Below are positions 1-7,353 of a stretch of 12,490 nucleotides of DNA, in pieces (position 1 is the stretch's first letter; every line of letters starts with the position of its first letter). Both the position numbers and the translations under genes were made by a program. The DNA is from Actinomycetota bacterium. GTDB lineage: Bacteria; Actinomycetota; Actinomycetes; S36-B12; UBA5976. The notes under the pieces are model-generated. The model was given only the letters and a program-made list of their open reading frames with translations, made no database searches and was not told where the DNA came from. Where the stretch lies: the NCBI GenBank assembly GCA_947447095.1, contig CANFIL010000032.1, positions 1-12,490 of the forward strand, read 5' to 3'.

Positions 1-747
1 AACAAAACCCAGGGTCCAGGCCGCCAAATCACCGACCTTGCCCAAGCCACTGCCCCGCACTGAAAGTTTCGGAGTGAACCAATAGCCGCTCTTCTTAAGC
101 GATGGAAGTAGAACGCAGGCTTGCAGTGCCACGCCAAGCGTGGTTCCCGCTCCGAGCAAAGTCAGCTGGGAGCTTGTCACACTTGTCGTGGTCGGTTGAC
201 CGGTAGAGATTGACAGGAAGACCAATGCAGTTGCAATAACAATGACGTTATTCATGATTGGTGCAAACATTGGCATCACGAACACATCGCGTGAGTTGAG
301 AATCTGCGTAATGACGGTGTACATGCCATAGAAAAAGATCTGAGGCAAACACCACCATGCAAAAACTGTGGCGACATGTAGATCTTGGATTGACCACTGC
401 GATGTTGAATAGAGCCGTACTAAGAGACTCGCTCCAAGCATCGTGACAACAACGATGACAATAAGAATTGCGCTGATGACTGAGAGCAATTGATCAGTGA
501 ATCGCTTGCCACTGTCGTCATCATCTTGCATGTGACGTATGAGCGATGGAATGAAGACTGCATTGATTGCGCCACCAGCAATCAAGATATAAACAATGTT
601 GGGAATACTGTTTGCAACCGAATAGGTATCAGAAAAGATGCCAGTTCCAATAGCTGCTACGAGAACAATGTCGCGCACAACTCCAGATAGTCGGCTGATC
701 AAAGTGCCAAGCGCCATCCCTGAGGTATTACCCACTAGTTTGCGCAT
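1..747 (-). CDS. murJ: Lipid II flippase MurJ (MviN family), N-terminal 249 residues, partial
   Basis: MurJ moves the peptidoglycan precursor lipid II across the cytoplasmic membrane. Reading the minus strand from ATG at 747 gives an open frame of 249 codons that leaves the window without a stop. The N-terminus has the family pattern: SRLSGVVRD (residues 18-26), then SDTYSVANSIPN (39-50) and a glycine-rich membrane segment ending INAVFIPSLI (61-70). R19, R25 and D40 match charged positions of the MurJ cavity. Several hydrophobic segments follow, as expected for a MOP-superfamily transporter of about 14 helices. A weak AGG lies about 10 bases before the ATG. The gene follows the DUF6049 gene by 24 bp, so the two are probably cotranscribed. 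Actinobacterial MurJ proteins often carry a long cytoplasmic C-terminal extension, which cannot be judged here. The family call is secure. Confidence 0.95.
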   Translation of the reverse strand, partial: MRKLVGNTSGMALGTLISRLSGVVRDIVLVAAIGTGIFSDTYSVANSIPNIVYILIAGGAINAVFIPSLIRHMQDDDDSGKRFTDQLLSVISAILIVIVVVTMLGASLLVRLYSTSQWSIQDLHVATVFAWWCLPQIFFYGMYTVITQILNSRDVFVMPMFAPIMNNVIVIATALVFLSISTGQPTTTSVTSSQLTLLGAGTTLGVALQACVLLPSLKKSGYWFTPKLSVRGSGLGKVGDLAAWTLGFV

Positions 748-771
748 TGATTCTTAACCTGTTCGTTGTGC

Positions 772-2658
772 CTAAGCATTCTGATCTTCTTGTGCCGCTC
801 GGGTTCGACGCCACACGTTGTTTCCAACCAAGAGAACCAGTGCGGTAAGCGCTACCCACACCAGACTACGTGCGAACTGTTGGTAAGCAGTGGAGGCGAT
901 TTGAATCGGCAAACTGTCACCGAATGTGTCGCCCGTTGAATCGGCCAAGTAGGCAACAGCTTGCACGTCACCAGCACTATTGAGCGTTATGGGAATTTGC
1001 ACAGTTACTCGACTGCCCGGATCAACAGCGATGAGTTCTGAAGGTTTTGCCGTGATTCGATTTGCTCCAGTACCGCTCACAATGACTTGAACATGTGCAG
1101 CAAAGGCAGACGAATTGAAAATCGTAATTGGAAGGTCGGCCTTTGTTCCTGGAATGGTTATGTGTCGAGAACCTTCGAGCCGCAATTGATTGAGCAATTC
1201 ATGTGCTTGTTTAACGTGTGCACGACCAAAATGTTTTGCCGAAGATGACTGCTTCCACGTTTGGGAGTACATCTGGACAGCCGTTGACGCAAGCGACTTA
1301 CTAACTTGGGTTTCGCCAAAGACATTCTCAACACTCGTTTGTGCCCGCAAGACATCACGTTCAACTTTGCGAACTGAACTATCAAAGGGAAGTGCCGGTT
1401 CAAAACGAGTTGCAATGTCAGTCACAGGCGTCGATCCGAGTAACGATGCTAAAGATTCATTTGTGTAGCTTTGCGTTGTTTGAAGTGCTCGAGCAACAGC
1501 AGAAAGCGTTTCTGGACCTGGAGCCCAGTTGGCCGGTGTCTTGAGTAATACGTGTCTACTGACATTCGGCGATTCGGCAGTAATCATGCCGAGCTGACTC
1601 GAAATGCACCACTGGACAGCAAACGCACTTTGTAACGTGACGCAATCGCTGAGGCTCTGGTCAACAACTAAAGCTCGCTGATTTTTAGTGCGAGCTCGAG
1701 CATCGACAGTTGCACTCTTGTCTCCAGCTACGAAAGTGTTTGACACCACAGGGACAACGAGGGAATCAAAACGCGCGCCAAAAGAATCTAATGATGGTTG
1801 TGCGCTGTCAGGTAAATACAGAACAGTTCCTGCATTCGGAGTAAGTGCCAAAGCACGTTTAATTGCAGGTTGTTGGTTTCCTGCATTAAGCCGCGCTAAA
1901 TTGCTGTTCGCGTAAATACTTGGCGTCGTTTTCAATAACGAGATACGTACAGATGTTTCACGTGCTTGCTCTGAGTCGGACTGCGTGAGTAAGTCCAACG
2001 CGTAATTATCGACAATGAACGACTGATCATCGAGTGATCCAGAAGTTAGAGACGACAGGCGAGAAGCCTCCGATGAAATAATTGATGCAGCATCTGGTTG
2101 ATCCGAAACATTTTTCTCACTTGTGAGAACTACTGCTGCGGTTACTCGAGTTGGCGATAGCTGTTGAGTGTTTCCAAACCACGGAATAGCTACAACGTCA
2201 GTTACTAAACCGTCTGGGGTAGAAACTCCGACAGGAAATACTCCACTGGCATTAGTTCCCCATACGTTGTCGGCTCGAACAGTGAACGACCAGGCTGCCG
2301 TTTCGCCACTGGCCAATTGTGTAATTAATACAGGCTTAGAGTTGGCCGGCGTCAGCCCGGATGCAGTGCGTTTTGCAATAAGACTGTCCAGCTCAGATCG
2401 GGTGGCAATAGGCCGACCGGAAATTATGTGAAGGTCTTCGGGCAGTGCTGTGGTTCCTGAATTTGTGACCGACCCAGCCAAGGATAAGAAATCGTGAATC
2501 TGACCATCGCTTTGATCGACCTGCTGTGAAATGTCGACTGCTGTGATTTCCAGAACTACAGATTTATCTGTTGCCTGCGCGCTTCCGCCAAAGCCAAGTA
2601 GCGCGCTTGCGAATACCACGAGGCTGGCAGCAAATAATCTGCGCAGCTGTGGACTCAT
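772..2658 (-). CDS. DUF6049-family secreted protein with C-terminal membrane anchor
   Basis: This 628-residue protein has no enzymatic motif that I recognise. It has a clear export signal: a basic start (MSPQLRR), a hydrophobic stretch at residues 8-24, and a likely cleavage site after SAQA (26-29). The last ~30 residues contain one membrane helix (about 598-615) followed by a basic tail (WRRTR). The body would therefore lie outside the membrane, anchored at its C-terminus. Size, topology and position next to murJ match actinobacterial DUF6049, the family of M. tuberculosis Rv3909, whose role is not established; linkage to murJ suggests cell-envelope work. The segment around 515-590 (ITIPGTKADLPITIFNSS, then VTVQIPITL) looks like a beta-sandwich domain. 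ATG 2658 is favoured because it precedes the signal peptide and has TATCCT exactly six bases upstream, a leaderless promoter layout. The family assignment rests on synteny and architecture. Confidence 0.8.
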   Translation of the reverse strand: MSPQLRRLFAASLVVFASALLGFGGSAQATDKSVVLEITAVDISQQVDQSDGQIHDFLSLAGSVTNSGTTALPEDLHIISGRPIATRSELDSLIAKRTASGLTPANSKPVLITQLASGETAAWSFTVRADNVWGTNASGVFPVGVSTPDGLVTDVVAIPWFGNTQQLSPTRVTAAVVLTSEKNVSDQPDAASIISSEASRLSSLTSGSLDDQSFIVDNYALDLLTQSDSEQARETSVRISLLKTTPSIYANSNLARLNAGNQQPAIKRALALTPNAGTVLYLPDSAQPSLDSFGARFDSLVVPVVSNTFVAGDKSATVDARARTKNQRALVVDQSLSDCVTLQSAFAVQWCISSQLGMITAESPNVSRHVLLKTPANWAPGPETLSAVARALQTTQSYTNESLASLLGSTPVTDIATRFEPALPFDSSVRKVERDVLRAQTSVENVFGETQVSKSLASTAVQMYSQTWKQSSSAKHFGRAHVKQAHELLNQLRLEGSRHITIPGTKADLPITIFNSSAFAAHVQVIVSGTGANRITAKPSELIAVDPGSRVTVQIPITLNSAGDVQAVAYLADSTGDTFGDSLPIQIASTAYQQFARSLVWVALTALVLLVGNNVWRRTRAAQEDQNA

Positions 2659-2664
2659 CCTTTA

Positions 2665-2670
2665 AGGATA
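2665..2670 (-). promoter_or_regulatory. Candidate -10 element for a leaderless DUF6049-murJ transcript
   Basis: On the minus strand TATCCT is followed by six bases (TAAAGG) and then ATG at 2658. TANNNT with six bases to +1 is the standard actinobacterial -10 arrangement, and here +1 would be the A of the start codon. No clear -35 is visible. The AAGG next to the ATG is too close to act as a Shine-Dalgarno site. Confidence 0.55.
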
Positions 2671-2703
2671 CTTGCGGTTAAACACGAAATACCTGCTTGC
2701 GCC

Positions 2704-2709
2704 TAGGCT
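2704..2709 (+). promoter_or_regulatory. Candidate -10 element for cca, near-leaderless
   Basis: TAGGCT fits TANNNT and lies 10 bases before ATG 2720, so transcription would start about 0-4 bases before the start codon. There is no Shine-Dalgarno sequence before that ATG. It lies back to back with the candidate minus-strand promoter at 2665-2670, making the 61-bp gap a divergent promoter region. Confidence 0.4.
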
Positions 2710-2719
2710 AGAGCCCAGT

Positions 2720-4162
2720 ATGAATACTGTTCCAACACCACACGATCTTGCAGCCACGGTTGCGAGGGAGGCTTTCAACGCCATGTCTGGGGTTATGGAA
2801 CTTGGCCAATTGTTTGAGGCAGCCGGCTTTCAAATCGCGATTGTTGGCGGACCAGTACGAGACGTACTTCTTCATCGCGACATTCATGACTTAGATTTCA
2901 CGACAAATGCTGTTCCAGAACACATCATTTCGGTGGTCGAACCATGGGCTGACACAGTTTGGGACGTCGGAATTGAATTTGGCACCGTTGGTGTTCGCAA
3001 AGGTGATTTCTTTGCGGAAATTACGACATATCGTTCAGAAGCGTACGACCAAGCCAGTCGAAAGCCTGAGGTTTCTTTTGGCACCTCTCTCATCAATGAT
3101 CTTGAGCGTCGCGATTTCACGATCAATGCGATGGCAGTGCGAATCCCATCAGGTGAATTTGTAGATCCTTTTGGCGGCATCGATGATCTGATGAAAAAGC
3201 TCATCCGGACACCACGTCAAGCTGAACTTTCATTTTCCGATGACCCATTGCGCATGATGCGTGCCGCTCGATTTGCAAGCCAACTTGAATTTACTCCAGT
3301 TGCCGATGTTGTGATTGCTGCAACTGACATGGCCGAACGTATCTCTATCGTTTCTGCGGAACGTGTGCGCGATGAATTGTCCAAACTTCTTTTGGGTAAG
3401 AATCCGCGGCTTGGTCTAGAAATTCTTGAGGGTACAAAAATTTCTGATTTAATTTTGCCGGAACTTCCCGCACTACAACTCGAGATCGACGAGCACCATC
3501 GACACAAAGATGTTTATGAACACAGCTTGATCGTGCTTGAACAAGCGATTGATTTAGAGAAGTCACATGCCCCACATCTTGAACCGGATCTAGTGCTACG
3601 ACTTGCCGCGTTGTTACATGACATTGGTAAACCAAAAACTCGTCGTTTCGAATCTGGTGGCGGAGTGAGTTTTCATCACCACGAAGTAGTTGGCGCGAAA
3701 CTCGTTCGAAAACGATTGGTTGCGCTGCGCTATTCAAACGAAATTATTGATGACGTCAGCAAACTAATTGAATTACATTTGCGTTTTCACGGTTATGGCG
3801 ATGGTCAGTGGACTGACGCCGCGGTGCGCCGCTATGTTCGCGACGCTGGAGATCAACTTGTCCGTTTGCACAAACTCACGCGAGCTGACTGCACCACCCG
3901 AAACCAGCGCCGCGCGATGATGTTGGCTGCAACGTACGACGATCTTGAGCAACGAATTGATGTTTTGCAAGAGCAAGAGGAACTCAATTCAATGCGGCCC
4001 GCTTTGGATGGAAACGAAATCATGCAGATTCTCGGTATTAAACCAAGCGCGCAAGTTGGTTTAGCGTATGACTATTTACTCAATAAACGGCTAGATGAAG
4101 GACCTATGGATCGTGAACGAGCCATTGAGCTACTTCATGACTGGTGGGCCAGTCGGGAATAG
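2720..4162 (+). CDS. cca: CCA tRNA nucleotidyltransferase with C-terminal HD domain
   Basis: The enzyme adds or repairs the 3' CCA end of tRNAs using CTP and ATP. The 480-residue product has the class II nucleotidyltransferase head: GGPVRD (residues 43-48), the metal-binding DLD (57-59), the EFGTVGV segment (86-92), RRDFTINAM (130-138) and DDPLRMMRAARF (174-185) for nucleotide selection. An HD phosphohydrolase-type domain follows, with LLHDIGKP (298-305) and HHHE (319-322). Length and sequence resemble the actinobacterial PcnA/CCA family (M. tuberculosis Rv3907c). Despite the name PcnA in some genomes, CCA addition is the expected activity. ATG 2720 is preferred to an in-frame TTG at 2672, because homologues start near here, a -10 hexamer lies between the two, and the TTG extension would run through the divergent promoter region. 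The gene is read away from murJ, as in related genomes. Confidence 0.94.
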   Translation: MNTVPTPHDLAATVAREAFNAMSGVMELGQLFEAAGFQIAIVGGPVRDVLLHRDIHDLDFTTNAVPEHIISVVEPWADTVWDVGIEFGTVGVRKGDFFAEITTYRSEAYDQASRKPEVSFGTSLINDLERRDFTINAMAVRIPSGEFVDPFGGIDDLMKKLIRTPRQAELSFSDDPLRMMRAARFASQLEFTPVADVVIAATDMAERISIVSAERVRDELSKLLLGKNPRLGLEILEGTKISDLILPELPALQLEIDEHHRHKDVYEHSLIVLEQAIDLEKSHAPHLEPDLVLRLAALLHDIGKPKTRRFESGGGVSFHHHEVVGAKLVRKRLVALRYSNEIIDDVSKLIELHLRFHGYGDGQWTDAAVRRYVRDAGDQLVRLHKLTRADCTTRNQRRAMMLAATYDDLEQRIDVLQEQEELNSMRPALDGNEIMQILGIKPSAQVGLAYDYLLNKRLDEGPMDRERAIELLHDWWASRE

Positions 4163-4171
4163 CCGACGACG

Positions 4172-5488
4172 TTAATTGTGACGGTCGCGGTTAAGCCACA
4201 AAATAGCCGCACTTAAAACTAACGCAGCCGTTATCACTGCAATTGACAGTCCAGCGTGCATCATTGCGGGTACTAAAGCCGCAAGGCAAATACCGAGCAC
4301 CAGTGAAAAATTGATTGCCATATCGAAAAGTGAAAAAACTCGGCCACGGTGAATGTCATCGATATTGCGTTGCACAGAAGTGTCAGCAGATATTTTTAGC
4401 AATTGACCGGCGAAAGCCAATGCACCAGCGGTGATGAAAATAGCTGGACGTGTATCTAGGCTCAGACCGATATCCGCAACGACAACTCCGACAAACAATG
4501 CATACATCGCAGATCGTTGTAAGAAGTTGTGGCGCATTGACTGATCGCGGTCTGAATCACTATTGCCCTTGAGTACGAATGCACTCACTAGCGCTGCCGC
4601 AAAGGCGCCAGCAGCAGCGAATCCAGCAGCCAGACCAAAGTCAACGACTGCAGCACTGGGATTTTCAGCATGCCATTGAGTCCGAGCAAGTAGCAACGTA
4701 CGCACGGTGAGAATTCCAAATGCAAAACGTTGCAGTAAGACGGCAAACATGGCATTGCGTGTGGCATGCGTTGCGCGCAACTTAGTGATGCCATCTACTA
4801 GCCCAACTGCAACATTGCGAAGCTTTTCGCGGGACTCGCGAGTTTCACCGTGCGGGCCAAGTAACTTCTTGGGTGAAATAGAAAGAGCGAAAAGAGATGC
4901 CGCGCTAGCGAGCACAACACCACAGCAAATCAAAACTGCATTTGTTGAGTCTGTGTTGCCAGCAAAGTGTTGGATCGCCAATCCGCATGTGGCAGCTATC
5001 GAAGCTCCAGCGGTGCCTAGGGTTGGAAAAAGCGCGTTGGCACTCACGAGTTGATCATTGGGAACAACGTGTGGGATTGAAGCAGCCAAGGCGGCTTGCA
5101 GAAAACGATTTACCCCCAAGCTCACTACAACTAATAGGGCAAGTGGCGTGCTTTCGGAGTGGTTGTAGACCAAGGCGGCTAAGCCCATCATCGTGATTGC
5201 CCGGACAAGGTTGGCCATTGCCAATATCTTGCGTCGCGACCAGCGGTCAATAAAGACGCCAACAAACGGTCCGATAACGGAATAGGGCAACAGCAAGACT
5301 CCGAAGGACAGGGCGATGGCCGCAGGGTTTGCTGCGCGTTCTGGTGAAAACAGCACAAAACTGGCCAATGCCGTTTGCAATAAACCATCGCCTGCCTGCC
5401 CAGAAACCCTTACGGCTACTAGACGACGGGCTTGGATCGGTCGAAAAATATCGAAGATCTGGTTATTGCCCAATGTCATGATTTCCAC
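4172..5488 (-). CDS. MFS transporter, probable drug/solute exporter type
   Basis: This is a major facilitator superfamily protein of 438 residues, a normal length for 12 helices. The cytoplasmic loop after helix 2 has motif A in the form GVFIDRWSRRK (residues 77-87). Hydrophobic segments alternate through the protein, with a longer basic loop in the middle (SPKKLLGPHGETRESREKL, about 208-226). It looks closest to the efflux-type (DHA3-like) members, but the substrate cannot be read from sequence. The start is ambiguous. GTG at 5488 has GAGG seven bases upstream. ATG at 5479 has TAGTGT seven bases upstream and could be leaderless; choosing it shortens the protein by three residues. The gene converges with cca (9 bp between stops) and diverges from the fructose operon across a 161-bp region, so it may share regulation there, though nothing shows a functional link. 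Confidence 0.88.
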   Translation of the reverse strand: MEIMTLGNNQIFDIFRPIQARRLVAVRVSGQAGDGLLQTALASFVLFSPERAANPAAIALSFGVLLLPYSVIGPFVGVFIDRWSRRKILAMANLVRAITMMGLAALVYNHSESTPLALLVVVSLGVNRFLQAALAASIPHVVPNDQLVSANALFPTLGTAGASIAATCGLAIQHFAGNTDSTNAVLICCGVVLASAASLFALSISPKKLLGPHGETRESREKLRNVAVGLVDGITKLRATHATRNAMFAVLLQRFAFGILTVRTLLLARTQWHAENPSAAVVDFGLAAGFAAAGAFAAALVSAFVLKGNSDSDRDQSMRHNFLQRSAMYALFVGVVVADIGLSLDTRPAIFITAGALAFAGQLLKISADTSVQRNIDDIHRGRVFSLFDMAINFSLVLGICLAALVPAMMHAGLSIAVITAALVLSAAILWLNRDRHN

Positions 5489-5543
5489 ACTAGTACCTCA
5501 GCGAAAACCCACTGAAATGGGCAAAACGGACATTTTTGCGAAC

Positions 5544-5554
5544 GTTGGACCAAC
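5544..5554. promoter_or_regulatory. Perfect 5-1-5 palindrome in the divergent intergenic region
   Basis: GTTGG-A-CCAAC is an exact inverted repeat between the MFS gene and the fructose operon. A second, looser inverted repeat (GCAAAA at 5521-5526 and TTTTGC at 5534-5539) lies beside it. Both could be operator half-sites for a dimeric regulator. No regulator is identified, and short palindromes also occur by chance. Confidence 0.25.
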
Positions 5555-5574
5555 AGAGTGTTATCAAAAAGTTA

Positions 5575-5611
5575 CCGAAACAAACACAAACAAAGACAGA
5601 AACAGAAAGAC
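5575..5611 (+). promoter_or_regulatory. T-free AC-rich hexamer repeat, candidate operator of the fructose operon
   Basis: No T occurs on the plus strand from 5574 to 5611. From 5580 the sequence falls into five consecutive hexamers: ACAAAC, ACAAAC, AAAGAC, AGAAAC, AGAAAG. The tract ends about 8 bases before a possible -10 (TACATT, 5620-5625), so a bound protein would cover the -35 region. DeoR-type sugar repressors of corynebacteria such as SugR are reported to bind AC-rich sites, which makes autoregulation by the adjacent DeoR-type gene a reasonable inference. Confidence 0.45.
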
Positions 5612-5619
5612 TCGGACAA

Positions 5620-5625
5620 TACATT
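5620..5625 (+). promoter_or_regulatory. Candidate -10 element of the fructose PTS operon
   Basis: TACATT fits TANNNT. Transcription would start near 5632, giving a short leader of about 18 bases that contains the strong AAGGAG ribosome binding site at 5637-5642. No good -35 is visible; the position 17 bases upstream falls inside the AC-rich repeat. Confidence 0.35.
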
Positions 5626-5649
5626 GATCTTGTCGTAAGGAGTTTCCCC

Positions 5650-6411
5650 GTGTACGCACCCGAACGCTACCGCTCTATCGTTGAGCGCGTTGTTGGCTTC
5701 GGTCGCGCATCCGTAAACGACTTAGCTGACGATCTTGATGTCACTCCCGAAACCATTCGTCGAGACCTGAGCCATCTCGAGCGTCAAGGTCTAGTTCGAC
5801 GAGTACATGGTGGAGCCGTTCCGGTCGGCCGAGTCATCCTCGAACCATCTGTTGACTCTCGCAATGCTGTCTTGGTGGCACAAAAGAATGACATTGCTAG
5901 CGCAGCAGTTGCCGAAATCCCCACTCAAGGCGCGGTGATTGTTGATGCCGGCACCACGACCTCACGTCTCTTGTCACTCATCCCAGAAGATTACGAAATT
6001 ACCGTTATTACAAATTCGGTAGAGCACGCACTTGCAACTGCAAATCGTCCGAACATCAACACACTTCTTATCGGTGGTCGAGTTCGCACGCGCACGCTTG
6101 CATGCGTAGATCAGTGGGCCTTGGATGCTCTCAGTGGAATCTATGCGGATGTCGCCATCCTGGGAACCAATGGCATCAGTGTTGATCATGGATTAACAAC
6201 ACCTGATTCTGCAGAAGCCACGGTAAAGCGCGCCATGTTAAATGCAGCGCGACGCAAAGTGGTCTTGGCCGACCATTCAAAATTTGGCGAAGACCATTTC
6301 GCACAATTTGGTTCACTGAGCGATATCGATTTAGTCATTACTGACAAGCAGACTGATCGCAAGTACCTCGACGAACTGTCAATGATCGATGTTCCGGTGG
6401 TGGTCGCATGA
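5650..6411 (+). CDS. fruR: DeoR-family transcriptional regulator of the fructose operon (FruR-like)
   Basis: This 253-residue protein has the standard DeoR layout. An N-terminal winged helix-turn-helix has DLADDLDVTPETIRRDLSHL (residues 24-43) and ends in VHGGAVPVG (52-60). The C-terminal sugar-phosphate sensor domain has DAGTTT (99-104), TNS (121-123), IGGRVR (141-146), GTNG (172-175) and ADHSKFG (207-213). The family usually represses transport genes and is released by a phosphorylated sugar; fructose 1-phosphate or fructose 1,6-bisphosphate would be the natural ligand here, by inference from the neighbours. GTG 5650 is chosen because AAGGAG (5637-5642) lies seven bases before it and it gives the usual family length. 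An upstream in-frame TTG at 5536 would add a low-complexity tail. The stop overlaps the fruK start as ATGA, so the two are translationally coupled. Confidence 0.9.
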   Translation: MYAPERYRSIVERVVGFGRASVNDLADDLDVTPETIRRDLSHLERQGLVRRVHGGAVPVGRVILEPSVDSRNAVLVAQKNDIASAAVAEIPTQGAVIVDAGTTTSRLLSLIPEDYEITVITNSVEHALATANRPNINTLLIGGRVRTRTLACVDQWALDALSGIYADVAILGTNGISVDHGLTTPDSAEATVKRAMLNAARRKVVLADHSKFGEDHFAQFGSLSDIDLVITDKQTDRKYLDELSMIDVPVVVA

Positions 6412-7352
6412 TTGCAACAGTGACACTTAATCCAAGCATTGATCGCCAACTTGTCATTGATGACCTCTCGATCGGCGAAGTAAATCGCGCTGATCTTGAT
6501 CAAATTCACCCAGGTGGAAAAGGCGTGAATGTATCGCGCGCCTTGAAGAGCTTCGGTGAAGAAACCTTCGCGATTCTCGTAGGCGCTTCCTTAGGTGGCC
6601 GTTGGTTCGACGAACAGCTCACTGAGCTAGGAATTGATCATGAAGTAATCATCACTTCTGGCGTAACGCGAAGTAACCTCACAATCGTTGAACGAAATGG
6701 CACAGTAACCAAGATCAATGAGCAAGGATTCTCGATCTCTCCAGAAATTTTGGAAGAGGTTCGTGCTGCGCTTGGAAAACTTGATTTAACAAACCAGTGG
6801 GTTGTCTTCGCAGGGCGACTAAATCAGGGCGCACCAACTGACACCTACCTACATTTGGCACAGCACGCACGTTCACTTGGCGCTCGCGTTGCTATTGATG
6901 CCAGCGATGTCGAACTTTCAGATTCGTTGTGGAGCGATGGTCCCGACTTGATCAAGCCAAACCAACATGAGCTTGCATCAATTGTTGGACGCGAACTCGT
7001 CACTATTAATGACGTCATTGATGCATCGCGCGAAATCATTGCTCGTGGTGTTAAGGCAGTTTTGTGCAGCCTAGGTGCTGACGGTGCGGTGTATGTGACT
7101 GCAGATAAGGCCGTGCATGCCGAACCAGTTCATCCAGTCAACGGTGTGCCTGTAGGCGCAGGCGACATTATGTTGGCAACTTTCCTAGCGGGCGGAGCGA
7201 ATGAAGGCGCCTTGGCTGGAGCAGTGGCATGGTCTGCTGCATCAGTAGCTTTGCCCGGAACATCAATCCCAACTCCGGCTCAAGCAGCTGCAGTTGAGGT
7301 TCGACTAAATGGCGATTTAGATTCCGCACGAACATTGGTTGAGGTGGCATAA
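6408..7352 (+). CDS. fruK: 1-phosphofructokinase (PfkB family)
   Basis: FruK converts fructose 1-phosphate, the product of the fructose PTS, to fructose 1,6-bisphosphate with ATP. The 314-residue protein is of usual length for the PfkB/ribokinase family. It opens with TLNPSIDR (residues 6-13), followed by the substrate-site signature HPGGKGVNVSRAL (34-46), LIKPNQHE (181-188), CSLGADGA (220-227) near the ATP site, and VGAGD (249-253) with D253 as the catalytic base. One oddity is AGRLNQGAP (135-143), where relatives usually have a serine- and proline-containing SGSxPxG-like loop. The close relative tagatose-6-phosphate kinase cannot be excluded on motifs alone, but the position between a DeoR regulator and fructose-type EII genes makes FruK much more likely. 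The first ATG shares its bases with the fruR stop, and the EIIA gene follows after one base. Confidence 0.92.
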   Translation: MIATVTLNPSIDRQLVIDDLSIGEVNRADLDQIHPGGKGVNVSRALKSFGEETFAILVGASLGGRWFDEQLTELGIDHEVIITSGVTRSNLTIVERNGTVTKINEQGFSISPEILEEVRAALGKLDLTNQWVVFAGRLNQGAPTDTYLHLAQHARSLGARVAIDASDVELSDSLWSDGPDLIKPNQHELASIVGRELVTINDVIDASREIIARGVKAVLCSLGADGAVYVTADKAVHAEPVHPVNGVPVGAGDIMLATFLAGGANEGALAGAVAWSAASVALPGTSIPTPAQAAAVEVRLNGDLDSARTLVEVA

Positions 7353-7353
7353 C

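Noticed and set aside
490..690. Plus-strand open frame of 66 codons opposite murJ
   Set aside because: It lies antisense to a clear murJ frame and its product has no recognisable pattern or ribosome binding site.
2672..2719. TTG-initiated 16-residue N-terminal extension of the CCA enzyme
   Set aside because: It would cross the candidate -10 element and the divergent promoter region, has no ribosome binding site, and homologues begin near ATG 2720.
5536..5649. TTG-initiated 38-residue extension of the DeoR-type regulator
   Set aside because: The extension is the translated AC-rich repeat (low complexity), whereas GTG 5650 has an ideal AAGGAG site and gives the normal family length.
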